Assembly: GCA_035276475.1 (NCBI GenBank)
Contig: DATELQ010000151.1
Span: forward strand, 19,585 to 83,584
Length of the DNA: 64,000 bases
Origin: DATDFB01 sp035276475
GTDB taxonomy: Bacteria; Acidobacteriota; Thermoanaerobaculia; Gp7-AA8
Reading direction: 5' to 3'
The position numbers and the translations under genes were made by a program. Shown piece after piece: positions 8,096 through 16,347 of the stretch. The number at the start of each line of letters is the position of its first letter. Positions within the stretch are counted from its first letter, which is position 1. The notes under the pieces are model-generated. The model saw nothing but the letters and a program-made list of their open reading frames with translations. It was not told the DNA's origin and ran no database searches.

Positions 8096-8853
8096 AATAC
8101 CTCCCCACCCTCTGCCTCCTCCTAGCCTGCGCCACGCCGCCGCCGGCGCGCGTGTTGCGCGTCTGCGCCGACCCCAACAACCTCCCCTACTCCAATCAGC
8201 AACAGCAGGGCTTCGAGAACAAAATCGCTTCGCTCGTTGCGAGCGATCTCGGGGCGCGCGTCGATTACTTCTGGTTCCCGCAGCGGCGCGGGTTCGTGCG
8301 TAACACGCTGAAGGCTGGCGTCTGCGACTGCGTCCTCGGCGTTCCCGCTAATTACGAGCTCACCTCGCAAACCCAGCCCTACTACCGCTCCACCTACGTC
8401 TTCGTCTCGCGCCGCGACCGTCACCTCGGCGTGGCCTCGCTCGACGACCCGCGCCTCCGCAGTTGGCGCGTCGGCGTGCAGATGATCGGCAACGACCACG
8501 TCAACTCCCCTCCCGCCCACGCCCTTGCGAACCGCGGCGCCGTCGCCAACGTCCGCGGCTACATGGTCTACGACCCGCGCGCCATCGTCGACGCCGTTGC
8601 GCGCGGCGACGTCGACGTCGCCATCGTCTGGGGTCCGCAGGCCGGCTACTTCGCGCGGCAGGAGCGCGTCCCGCTCGACATCACGCCGGTGACGCCGCAG
8701 ATCGACCTGCCCTTCCTGCCGTTCGTCTTCGACATCTCGATGGGAGTGCGGCGCGGCGACAACGGTTTGCGCGACGAGCTCGATCACGTGATCGAGAAGC
8801 GGCACGCCGACATCGAGCGGATTCTCGATCAGTACGGAGTTCCCCGTGTGTAA
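8092..8853 (+). CDS. xoxJ: XoxJ/MxaJ-like periplasmic binding protein for quinoprotein dehydrogenase
   Basis: Exported protein of 253 aa, related to extracellular solute-binding proteins, that accompanies PQQ methanol dehydrogenases. In the family it is thought to help activate the dehydrogenase rather than feed an ABC importer. The hallmark N-terminus RVLRVCADPNNLPYSN is present, and so are the later blocks WFPQRRGFVRNTLKAGVCD and DVAIVWGPQAGYFA. The signal peptide has a lipobox-like LLLACAT. The ATG overlaps the xoxF stop (ATGA), and this overlap fixes the start. A much longer open frame through xoxF in this phase is not coding. Confidence 0.88.
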   Translation: MKYLPTLCLLLACATPPPARVLRVCADPNNLPYSNQQQQGFENKIASLVASDLGARVDYFWFPQRRGFVRNTLKAGVCDCVLGVPANYELTSQTQPYYRSTYVFVSRRDRHLGVASLDDPRLRSWRVGVQMIGNDHVNSPPAHALANRGAVANVRGYMVYDPRAIVDAVARGDVDVAIVWGPQAGYFARQERVPLDITPVTPQIDLPFLPFVFDISMGVRRGDNGLRDELDHVIEKRHADIERILDQYGVPRV

Positions 8854-9340
8854 ACGTGTCGCGCTGCTCGCGCTCGTCGCTTTCGCCTGCCACCGCGAGA
8901 TCCGCTCCATCCAGCCATCTGCGCAAGACGCAGCCCGCGCCCTCCCCATCCGCGTCAGCGGTCTCCAGCCCGGCCCCACACAACTCGGCTCCTCCACTGC
9001 GCTCAACAACCCCTACGAGGGCAACGCCTACGCGATCTCGCAGGGGCAGCAGCTCTTCAACAAATACAACTGCTCCGGCTGCCACTTTCACGGCGGCGGC
9101 GGGATCGGTCCGCCGCTGATGGACGAGGAGTGGATCTACGGCAGCTCACCGGCGCAGATCTACATCTCCATCGCCGAGGGGCGGCCGAACGGCATGCCGT
9201 CGTGGGGCGGGCACATTCCGGATTACCAGATCTGGCAGCTCGTCACGTATGTCCGCTCCGTCGGCGGCTTCGAAGGCAAAGTGGCCACGGCCTCGCGCAG
9301 CGAAGGGATGCAGGCAAAGCGCGCGGAGGAGCCGAAGTGA
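8846..9340 (+). CDS. xoxG: Cytochrome c, XoxG-like electron acceptor
   Basis: Monoheme c-type cytochrome of 164 aa with a lipoprotein-like N-terminus (ALVAFAC). The heme site is CSGCH at 76-80, followed by the Gly-rich HGGGGIGPPLMDEEW. The distal Met is probably in GRPNGMPSWGG. Its place directly after xoxF and xoxJ, with an 8-base overlap and a GTG start, matches the usual xoxFJG order. It is therefore the likely electron acceptor of the dehydrogenase and the donor to the caa3 oxidase encoded next. The C-terminal 20 residues are charged and outside the fold. The symbol is assigned from context. Confidence 0.85.
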   Translation: MCKRVALLALVAFACHREIRSIQPSAQDAARALPIRVSGLQPGPTQLGSSTALNNPYEGNAYAISQGQQLFNKYNCSGCHFHGGGGIGPPLMDEEWIYGSSPAQIYISIAEGRPNGMPSWGGHIPDYQIWQLVTYVRSVGGFEGKVATASRSEGMQAKRAEEPK

Positions 9341-10287
9341 GGATCCAGTCCGCGCTCGACCCCGCGGGGCCGCAGGCGGCGCACATCGCCCACCTCTTCT
9401 GGACCTTCACCTGGATCTGCGTCGGCGTCTACGTCGTCACGCTGCTCTTCGTTCTCGTCGCCACGATCAAAGGCCGCCGCAACGCCGAGCCGGACCTGAC
9501 CAAAGAGCACACCCTCGGCATCGGCGTCAGCGCCGCCGCAGGCGTCACCGTCGTCATCCTATTCGTGCTCCTCGTCGCCAGCGTTGCCACCGGCAGCGCC
9601 GTCGGCACTTTCGGCGAGAGCGACCCGCGCCAGCTCGAAGTCGCCGTCACCGGGCATCAGTGGTGGTGGGAAGTGAAGTACCCCGACGCGCTGAACCCCT
9701 CGGCGACCGTCACCGACGCGAACGAGATCCACATCCCCATCCACACCAAGGTCCTGCTGCGCATCCAGACCGCCGACGTCATCCACTCGCTCTGGATCCC
9801 GAACCTCCACGGCAAGCGCGATCTCATCCCCGGGCGCGTCAACAAGATCTGGGTCGAGGCCGACCAGCCCGGCGTCTTCCGCGCGCAGTGCGCGGAGTTC
9901 TGCGGCCTGCAGCACGCGCACATGGCCCTCGTCGTCTTCGCGCACACCGCCGAGGACTTCGCGCAGTGGAAGGCGTCGGCGTCGCAGGGCGCGGTCACGC
10001 CGACCACGCCCTCGGCGCTCCGCGGCCAGCAGGTCTTCCTCGGCGCGCCGTGCGCCAAGTGCCACAACATCGTCGGCGTCGACGCCTACGGCACCATCGG
10101 CCCCGACCTCACCCACCTCGCTTCGCGCAAAACCTTGGGCGCCGGAACTTTGATCAACAACCGGGGCAACCTCGGCGGCTGGATCAGCAACGCTCCCGCG
10201 CTCAAGCCGGGAGTGCTGATGCCGCCGAATGCGATGAGCGCGAGCGAGCTGCAGGATTTGTTGGCTTATCTCGAGACCTTGAAATGA
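9337..10287 (+). CDS. ctaC: Cytochrome c oxidase subunit II with fused cytochrome c (caa3 type)
   Basis: Membrane-anchored subunit II of 316 aa. Helices lie at ~20-44 and ~61-85, then a cupredoxin domain carries the CuA ligands H150, C185, E187, C189, H193 and M196 (CAEFCGLQHAHM). A C-terminal class I cytochrome c follows, with CAKCH at 239-243, which defines caa3-type oxidases. The usual EVxWT block at the start of the second helix, which carries the K-channel Glu, is not seen. The GTG start overlaps the preceding stop (GTGA). Electrons should pass from XoxG to the fused heme, then CuA and subunit I. Confidence 0.93.
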   Translation: MRIQSALDPAGPQAAHIAHLFWTFTWICVGVYVVTLLFVLVATIKGRRNAEPDLTKEHTLGIGVSAAAGVTVVILFVLLVASVATGSAVGTFGESDPRQLEVAVTGHQWWWEVKYPDALNPSATVTDANEIHIPIHTKVLLRIQTADVIHSLWIPNLHGKRDLIPGRVNKIWVEADQPGVFRAQCAEFCGLQHAHMALVVFAHTAEDFAQWKASASQGAVTPTTPSALRGQQVFLGAPCAKCHNIVGVDAYGTIGPDLTHLASRKTLGAGTLINNRGNLGGWISNAPALKPGVLMPPNAMSASELQDLLAYLETLK

Positions 10288-12221
10288 GCGAGCTAACCAT
10301 CGAACAGCCCGACTTCGCCCGCGAGCGCGCCATGCTCGAAAAGACCTGGGGCAAAAACCGCGGCCTCCTCGGCTGGCTCTCCGAAACCGGGCACAAGCCC
10401 ATCGGCCTGCGCTACATCGTCACCGCCTTCGTCTTCTTCGGCCTCGGCGGACTCGAGGCGGCGCTCATGCGGCTGCAGCTCTCGCGGCCCGACAACCACC
10501 TCCTCAACCCCGACCTCTATAACCAGATCTTCACCGTGCACGGCACCACCATGATGTTTCTCTTCGCCGTGCCGATGATGCTCGGCATGGGCATCTACTT
10601 TGTCCCGCTCATGGTCGGGACGCGCAACGTCCCTTTCCCGAAGCTCAACGCCTACGGGTACTTCGTCTACGTCGTCGGCGGCATCTTCCTCTACGTGATG
10701 CTCTTCCTCGGCGCGGCGCCGGACGCGGGATGGTTCTCCTACGTCCCGCTGTCGGGACCTACCTTCGATCCCGGCAAGCGCGCCGACACGTGGGCGCAGA
10801 TGATCACCTTCACCGAGTTCTCCGGGCTCATCGTCGCCGTCGAGATCGTCGTCTGCGTCTTCAAGCAGCGCGCGCCCGGCATGTCGCTCAACCGCATCCC
10901 TCTCTTCGTCTGGTCGATGGTCATGGTCAGCTTCATGGTCATCTTCGCCATGCCGGCGGTCATGCTCGACAGCACCTACCTCATCTTCGACCGCACCTTC
11001 TCCATGCACTTCTACAACCGCGCCGAGGGGGGCGATCCGATCTTCTTCCAGCACATCTTCTGGTTCTTCGGGCACCCCGAGGTCTACATCATCTTCATCC
11101 CCGGGCTCGGCTTCATGTCGTCGATCATCACCGCGTTCACGCAGCGGAAGATCTTCGGCTACACCGCCATCGTCTGCACCCTCGTGACGACCGCGTTCAT
11201 GGGCTTCAGCGTCTGGGTCCACCACATGTTCGCCACCGGCATTCCGCAGCTCGGCTCGAGCTTCTTCACCGCAGCGAGCCTGATGATCACCGTCCCCACC
11301 GGCGTGCAGATTTTCTGCTGGATCGCCACGATCTGGACCGGGCGGTTGCGCATCGCCACGCCGATGCTCTTCGCCTTCGGCTTCTTCATCACCTTCATCA
11401 TCGGAGGGCTGACGGGCGTGCAGCTCGGCTCCGTGCCGATCGACTGGCAGGTCCACGACACGTTCTTCGTCGTCGCCCACCTCCACTACGTCTTGATCGG
11501 CGGCGCCGTCTTCCCGCTCTTCGGCGCGTTCCACTTCTGGTTCCCGAAGTGGACGGGGCGGATGTACAGCGAGGCGCTCGGGAAGCTCTCGTTCTGGCTG
11601 CTCCTCATCGGCTTCAACGTCACCTTCTTCCCGATGCACATCCTCGGGCTGCACGGTATGCCGCGGCGCATCTACACCTACGGCGCGGAGACCGGATGGG
11701 GACCGCTCAATGCGCTGGCCAGCATGGGCGCCGTGTTGATTACCTTGTCAATATTGACGATGCTGATCAACTTCGCAGCACATCGCCGCCGCGGCGCGCT
11801 GGCGGGGCCGAATCCGTGGAACGCCGACACGCTGGAGTGGTCGGTGTCGTCGCCGCCGCCGGCCTACAACTTCCTCCACCTGCCGACCGTGGCCGGCCCC
11901 AACGCCGTGTGGGATGCGGCGCCCGACCAGCCCTACGTCACCGGCATGCGCTTCGACAAACGCGAACTGCTGGTGACGAAGACGCTCGACGCGGAGCCGG
12001 ACCACAAGCACGAGATCCCCGGCCACTCGCTGGCGCCGTTCCTCCTCACGCTGACGTCGACCCTCGGCCTGATCGGCTCGATCTTCTACGGCTGGTGGTT
12101 CACCGTCGGGATGATCATCAGCGCCGTCGTCCTCGTCTACTGGTTCTGGCCGAATCGCGAGGAAGTGCGCGAGCACCTGGCCCGCGACCGCGGCATCGTC
12201 GTGGCGGAGGAGGCGCGATGA
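10284..12221 (+). CDS. ctaD: Cytochrome c oxidase subunit I (heme-copper oxidase)
   Basis: Catalytic subunit of 645 aa with twelve core helices and an extra pair near the C-terminus (~585-630). H264 in GHPEVY (with E266 and Y268), the His pair WVHHMF at 313-314 and HDTFFVVAHLHYV give the CuB and heme ligands, and the Tyr crosslink residue is present. Aligned by eye to Rhodobacter numbering, the K-channel Lys362 is Gln (PTGVQIF, Q342) and the D-channel entry Asp132 is Asn (N115). Asn121, Asn207 and Ser200/201 are also changed. O2 reduction should be intact, but proton pumping is doubtful. The ATG overlaps the ctaC stop. Confidence 0.95.
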   Translation: MSELTIEQPDFARERAMLEKTWGKNRGLLGWLSETGHKPIGLRYIVTAFVFFGLGGLEAALMRLQLSRPDNHLLNPDLYNQIFTVHGTTMMFLFAVPMMLGMGIYFVPLMVGTRNVPFPKLNAYGYFVYVVGGIFLYVMLFLGAAPDAGWFSYVPLSGPTFDPGKRADTWAQMITFTEFSGLIVAVEIVVCVFKQRAPGMSLNRIPLFVWSMVMVSFMVIFAMPAVMLDSTYLIFDRTFSMHFYNRAEGGDPIFFQHIFWFFGHPEVYIIFIPGLGFMSSIITAFTQRKIFGYTAIVCTLVTTAFMGFSVWVHHMFATGIPQLGSSFFTAASLMITVPTGVQIFCWIATIWTGRLRIATPMLFAFGFFITFIIGGLTGVQLGSVPIDWQVHDTFFVVAHLHYVLIGGAVFPLFGAFHFWFPKWTGRMYSEALGKLSFWLLLIGFNVTFFPMHILGLHGMPRRIYTYGAETGWGPLNALASMGAVLITLSILTMLINFAAHRRRGALAGPNPWNADTLEWSVSSPPPAYNFLHLPTVAGPNAVWDAAPDQPYVTGMRFDKRELLVTKTLDAEPDHKHEIPGHSLAPFLLTLTSTLGLIGSIFYGWWFTVGMIISAVVLVYWFWPNREEVREHLARDRGIVVAEEAR

Positions 12222-12832
12222 CGCAGCGCGTGCTCGACGTCTCCGCGCTCGAAGAGGAAACGGTCGACAGCCGCTCGCTTCTCTGGTGGGGCAACCTCGG
12301 CATGATGGCCATCGAGGGAACGATCTTCGCGATGCTGATCGCGACGTACCTCTACCTGCGGATGGTCAACCTCGACTGGCCGCCCGCCACCGTCCCCTTC
12401 CCCGACCTGGTCTGGCCGTCGATCAACCTCGGCATCCTTCTCTTGACGTTCATCCCCGCGATCATCCTCGACCGCGCCGCGGTGCACGACAACGTCCCGC
12501 TCTGCCGCCTCGCGCTGGCGGCGCTGGTCGTCGCCGGCGCGGCGTTCTTCATCATCCAGTTCTACGTCCTCGCGAACCTCGGTTATAAGTGGAGCGACCA
12601 CGCCTACGGCTCCATCGTCTGGACGAGCATCGGCTATCACATGCTCCACGTCCTCGCTGCCGCGGGGGAGACGGCGCTCCTCTTCATCTACGCGCTGGTG
12701 CGGCCGATCGTGAAGAAGCAGCTCCTCGACTTCCGCTGCTCGGCCGTCTACTGGTACTTCGTCATCGCGATGTGGCTGCCGTTCTACTTCATCGTCTTCA
12801 TCGAGCCATGGCTGACGAGAAAAGGGTACTGA
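12218..12832 (+). CDS. ctaE: Cytochrome c oxidase subunit III
   Basis: Integral membrane protein of 204 aa with five hydrophobic helices, the short bacterial form of subunit III. The Glu-containing helix GNLGMMAIEGTIFAMLIATYLYLR and the later HMLHVLAAAGETALL and VYWYFVIAMWLPFYFIVF helices fit the family. The start is fixed by the ATGA overlap with ctaD. The last helix ends IEPWLTRKGY. It is part of the same caa3 transcription unit. Confidence 0.88.
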   Translation: MTQRVLDVSALEEETVDSRSLLWWGNLGMMAIEGTIFAMLIATYLYLRMVNLDWPPATVPFPDLVWPSINLGILLLTFIPAIILDRAAVHDNVPLCRLALAALVVAGAAFFIIQFYVLANLGYKWSDHAYGSIVWTSIGYHMLHVLAAAGETALLFIYALVRPIVKKQLLDFRCSAVYWYFVIAMWLPFYFIVFIEPWLTRKGY

Positions 12833-13143
12833 CGATCCGCCCCAGCTCGGTGGCGCTCTGGAGCGGCATCTTCGCCGGTCCGTTCGCCTTCGCGCTGGTG
12901 TTCGAGCTGAAGTTCGCGCTGGTCGGCTATGTCTGCCAGAACCGCGCGCAGTGGCTCTTCTGGGTCTTCTTCCTTCTCGGTTTGGCGATCTGCGCGTTCG
13001 GCGCGCTCTCTGCGCGGCGCGGCATGGAGCCGTCGCCGCGGGCGCGCTTCATGAGCCTCGGCGGGCTGGCGCTGTCGATCGGCTTCGCGGTCTTCCTCGT
13101 CGCCCTGATGATGCCCGACCTTTTCCTGAGGCCATGCCAGTGA
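12808..13143 (+). CDS. Small membrane protein in the caa3 oxidase operon
   Basis: Protein of 111 aa with three hydrophobic segments (~18-40, ~48-66, ~82-105), overlapping ctaE by 25 bases and ctaG by 10. I see no named family motif. The position, between subunit III and CtaG, suggests an accessory subunit or assembly factor of the oxidase, in the place where subunit IV genes often lie. The N-terminus MADEKRVLTIRPS is cytosolic by the positive-inside rule. Codon use matches the flanking genes, which supports a real gene despite the overlaps. Confidence 0.7.
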   Translation: MADEKRVLTIRPSSVALWSGIFAGPFAFALVFELKFALVGYVCQNRAQWLFWVFFLLGLAICAFGALSARRGMEPSPRARFMSLGGLALSIGFAVFLVALMMPDLFLRPCQ

Positions 13144-13928
13144 TCCCCGTCGTCGCGCACATCGAGGCCACGGAGTGGTCGTGGGACCCGCTGGTGGTGG
13201 CGCTCCTGGCGATCACGTTCGTGCTCTACACCATTGGCGCGCGCAAGGTGCCGCGATGGCAGCGCGTGGCCTTTTACGCCGGCTGGCTGTCGCTCGTCAT
13301 CGCGCTCGTCTCTCCGCTCGATCATCTCAGCGAGGTCCTCTTTTCCGCGCACATGGCCCAGCACGAGGTGCTGATGGTCGTGGCCGCGCCGCTCCTCGTC
13401 CTCGGCCGCCCGCTCCTGGCGTTCCTCTGGGCCATGCCGGCGCGATGGCGGCTGCCGCTGGCGTCGTGGACGCAGCGCGCGCCGGTCGCCGCGAGCTGGC
13501 GCGCCATCACGCACCCCGCGGTCGCCACGGTCGTCCACGCCATCGCGCTTTGGACGTGGCACCTCCCCTCGCTCTACCAGGCCACGCTGCGCAGCGACGC
13601 CATCCACGCTGTGCAGCACTCGTCGTTCCTCTTCAGCGCGACGCTCTTCTGGTGGGCGCTGATCCACGGGCGATGGGGCCGCCTCGGGTACGGCGTCGCC
13701 ATCGGCTACGTCTTCGTCACCGCCGCGCACAGCGGCGCCCTCGGCGCGCTGATCACGTTCGCGCCAATCGTGATCTACCCCGTCTACGGCTCGCTCGACG
13801 ACCAGCAGCTCGCGGGGCTCATCATGTGGATTCCGGCGGGCGTGCTGTTGACGATTGCGGCGGTGGGGTTGATGGTGGGATGGTTGCGCGAGGCGGAGCG
13901 CCGCGTCGGGCTCAAGGAAAAATCGTGA
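13134..13928 (+). CDS. ctaG: CtaG, cytochrome c oxidase assembly protein (caa3_CtaG family)
   Basis: Polytopic membrane protein of 264 aa with about seven helices. Conserved features of the caa3_CtaG family are visible: SPLDHLSEVLFSAHMAQHEVLMVVAAPLLVLG in the second and third helices, ALWTWHLPSLYQATL, and HAVQHSSFLFSATLFWW. The repeated His residues are thought to bind copper for CuB assembly in the family. This is not the Cox11-type protein that shares the symbol. The start ATG 13134 lies inside the preceding gene, a normal arrangement here. Confidence 0.9.
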   Translation: MPVIPVVAHIEATEWSWDPLVVALLAITFVLYTIGARKVPRWQRVAFYAGWLSLVIALVSPLDHLSEVLFSAHMAQHEVLMVVAAPLLVLGRPLLAFLWAMPARWRLPLASWTQRAPVAASWRAITHPAVATVVHAIALWTWHLPSLYQATLRSDAIHAVQHSSFLFSATLFWWALIHGRWGRLGYGVAIGYVFVTAAHSGALGALITFAPIVIYPVYGSLDDQQLAGLIMWIPAGVLLTIAAVGLMVGWLREAERRVGLKEKS

Positions 13929-14266
13929 GACGTCTTTTCATCCTCGTCCTCCTCCTCGCCGCCTGCACGAAGCGCGAGACTGTCAACGGCAACGCCGACC
14001 GCGGCAAACAACTCATCTCCCAATACGGCTGCACGGCCTGTCACGCCATTCCCGGCGTCAAGGGCCCGAAAGGGATGGTCGGCCCGTCGCTCGACCACAT
14101 CGCCTCGCGCACCTACCTCGCCGGCAAAATCCAGAACACGCCCGAGAACATGTCGAAGTGGCTGCAGAACCCGCAGGCCTACGATCCGAAGAACGCCATG
14201 CCGAACCTCGGCGTGACGCCCGACGACGCGCGCGACATGGCCGCGTACCTCCATTCCGTGAAGTGA
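13925..14266 (+). CDS. Cytochrome c lipoprotein
   Basis: Small class I cytochrome of 113 aa with a lipobox LLAAC at the signal-peptide end and a heme site CTACH at 36-40. The following ..PGVKGPKGMVGPSLDHIASRTYLAG and the distal Met in KNAMPNLG match cytochromes often fused to or encoded with caa3 oxidases. It probably docks on the membrane as an additional electron carrier for the oxidase. The start is GTG overlapping the ctaG stop by GTGA. Confidence 0.88.
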   Translation: MRRLFILVLLLAACTKRETVNGNADRGKQLISQYGCTACHAIPGVKGPKGMVGPSLDHIASRTYLAGKIQNTPENMSKWLQNPQAYDPKNAMPNLGVTPDDARDMAAYLHSVK

Positions 14267-15189
14267 AGATCGCACTGCTCCTGGCCGCCCTCCTCTACGT
14301 GACGAACGAGCGCGAAGGCTCCGTCGTCAGCATCGACGTGGCCACGAACCGCGTCGTCGCGCGCAACGTCGTCGGCACGCGCACGCGCGGCATCGTTGTC
14401 GCGCCCGACGGCAAGCGGCTCTACGTCGCCGTCAGCCACTTCCGGGACCGGCCGTCGCGCGGGCCCGACGAAGCCGTGGCCATCGATCCGAGGACATTAA
14501 AGGTGACGCGCCACTACCAAGCGGGCACGGACCCCGAGGGGATCGCGTTGTCGCCGGACGGCGGGCGCTTCGCCGTGTCGAACGAGGATGCCGGCACCGC
14601 CTCCATTGTCGACACGAAAAGTGGCCGCACCGTCGCGGCGCTCGTCGTCGGCACCGAGCCCGAGGGGGTGGCGGCGAGCCCGGACGGGCGGTGGATCTAC
14701 GTCACCGGCGAGACCAGCAACACCATCAGCGTCATCGACGCCAAGGCGGCGAAAGTCGTCGCCAACGTCTTCGTCGACGCGCGGCCCCGCGGCGTGGTCT
14801 TCACGCACGACAGCGCCCGCGCCTACGTCACGAGCGAAGTGGCCGGCAGCGTGAACGTGCTCGACGCGCGGCAGCACCGCGTCGTTGCCCACATCAAACT
14901 CGGCGGTCCGCACCATCCCGTCGGCCTCGTGCTCTCGCCGGACGAAAAGCGGCTCTACGTCGCCACCGGCCGCGGCAACAGCGTCGCCGTCATCGACACC
15001 GCCACGAACCGCATCGAGCGCTTCATCGCGGTCGGGCAGCGGCCGTGGGGCATTGCCATCGCGCACGGGCGGCTCTACACCGCGAACGGGCTTTCGAACG
15101 ACGTTTCGGTCATCGATCTCGGCGCGATGCGGGTTATTGCCACGATCAAAGTCGGCGACGGGCCGTGGGGACTGGCCTTCGGGCATTAA
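14263..15189 (+). CDS. YVTN/YncE-like beta-propeller protein
   Basis: Exported protein of 308 aa made almost entirely of seven repeats of ~42 residues of the type SPDGxxxYVTxxxxxxVSVIDxxTxxVVAxIxVG, the YVTN family. The N-terminal MKIALLLAALLYVTNE acts as a very short signal sequence that runs straight into the first blade. The GTG start overlaps the preceding cytochrome stop. Members co-occur with PQQ dehydrogenases and oxidases, but their biochemical role is not established. It closes the respiratory part of the operon. Confidence 0.88.
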   Translation: MKIALLLAALLYVTNEREGSVVSIDVATNRVVARNVVGTRTRGIVVAPDGKRLYVAVSHFRDRPSRGPDEAVAIDPRTLKVTRHYQAGTDPEGIALSPDGGRFAVSNEDAGTASIVDTKSGRTVAALVVGTEPEGVAASPDGRWIYVTGETSNTISVIDAKAAKVVANVFVDARPRGVVFTHDSARAYVTSEVAGSVNVLDARQHRVVAHIKLGGPHHPVGLVLSPDEKRLYVATGRGNSVAVIDTATNRIERFIAVGQRPWGIAIAHGRLYTANGLSNDVSVIDLGAMRVIATIKVGDGPWGLAFGH

Positions 15190-15201
15190 GTTCGCTAACG
15201 C

Positions 15202-16347
15202 ATGACGTTCTTTGTCCGCAAGCGCCTCGCCCTCGGGCCCATTCGCTTCGGCGTCACGCCGCGGCGCCTCGTCGACGCCATCGACGACGACCCGGAGCTC
15301 AGCACCGGGCCGGGCGGCGAATTCGTGCGCCGCAACCGCAAGTCGCAGGGCTTTTTCTTCGGCGACACCACGCGCTTCGACGCGCCGTCGCTGCCGGTGG
15401 CGAAGTCGGTGTCGTCGACGCCGTTCTGGTCGTCGCTGAAAACGGAGTGGTGGCACCTCCCCCTCATCGCCGTCGGCGTGCTCTTCGTCCTCCTCGGTCT
15501 CGCCGTCATCACGCGCAAGGGCGCGCAAGGCTGGGTCGAAGTGATTCTCGGCCTGATCATGATCGGCGTTCCGATCGCCCTCACCGCGCAGCAGCGCAAG
15601 GTCCTTCGCGAAAAGGAGGAGCGCGAGCGCGCCGAGCGCGAAGCGACGGAGAAGCGCAACCGCGAGCTCCTCGCCGCCTATACTGGCGCGCTCGAGCGCG
15701 TGCGGCGCGAACGGTCGCCCGAGGCGCTGGCGGCGCTGGCGCGCGAGCGCGAGGCGCTGACGCTGCCGGACGAGATCTGGGTGCCGGCGGCGCGGCGGAC
15801 GTCGCTCCTCATCGGCTTCGAAGACTTGTCGAAAATCGACGACGTCGCGCGCGCCGCGGGCCTCACGGACGACGACATCGCCGCGATCAAAGCCGACATC
15901 TACCGCACCTTTGTCTGGCACCTCCTCGCCGACGACCGCCTGGGCGACGCGCAGGAAGCGCGCCTGCGCGAGCTCGCCCAGACGCTCGGCTACGGCGGCG
16001 ACGAGCCCGCGGCGGAGCAGTTCCGCCGCCTCCGCGGCGTGACGGCGAAGAACCTCCCGCAGATCGAGCCGCCCGTGCCGATGCGCTTTCAGGAGCGCGC
16101 CATTCACCAGAGCAACGGCCTCGTGATCACGAACAAGCGCCTCGTCGTCACCAGCGGCAGGAAGCCGGTGGACGTGCCGCTGCCGCAGCTCAACGACATC
16201 GACGTCGACGCCGACGAGAACGCGCTGACGATCGACAACACCGTGACGAAGAAGCCGATCGTCGTCCGCCTCGACGATGCGATCTATACCGCCGCGCTGC
16301 TAGAGCTCGCGGCGGGGGTGAATCAGCGCCCGAGGGGATTCGCGTAG
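15202..16347 (+). CDS. Membrane protein with DUF4236-like N-terminus, unknown function
   Basis: Protein of 381 aa. The N-terminal ~30 residues (FVRKRLALGPIRFGVTPRR) resemble the basic DUF4236 strand motif. Two hydrophobic helices follow at ~88-106 and ~112-130. A charged coiled-coil stretch of Arg/Glu (~132-155), a helical region and a C-terminal PH-like domain (~290-375, including HQSNGLVITNKRLVVTS) complete it. That last segment resembles the bacterial SHOCT/PH-type membrane-associated domain. It lies 12 bases downstream of the YVTN gene and may be the last gene of the run. The 3' end overlaps the convergent phosphatase gene by 25 bases. Confidence 0.7.
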   Translation: MTFFVRKRLALGPIRFGVTPRRLVDAIDDDPELSTGPGGEFVRRNRKSQGFFFGDTTRFDAPSLPVAKSVSSTPFWSSLKTEWWHLPLIAVGVLFVLLGLAVITRKGAQGWVEVILGLIMIGVPIALTAQQRKVLREKEERERAEREATEKRNRELLAAYTGALERVRRERSPEALAALAREREALTLPDEIWVPAARRTSLLIGFEDLSKIDDVARAAGLTDDDIAAIKADIYRTFVWHLLADDRLGDAQEARLRELAQTLGYGGDEPAAEQFRRLRGVTAKNLPQIEPPVPMRFQERAIHQSNGLVITNKRLVVTSGRKPVDVPLPQLNDIDVDADENALTIDNTVTKKPIVVRLDDAIYTAALLELAAGVNQRPRGFA

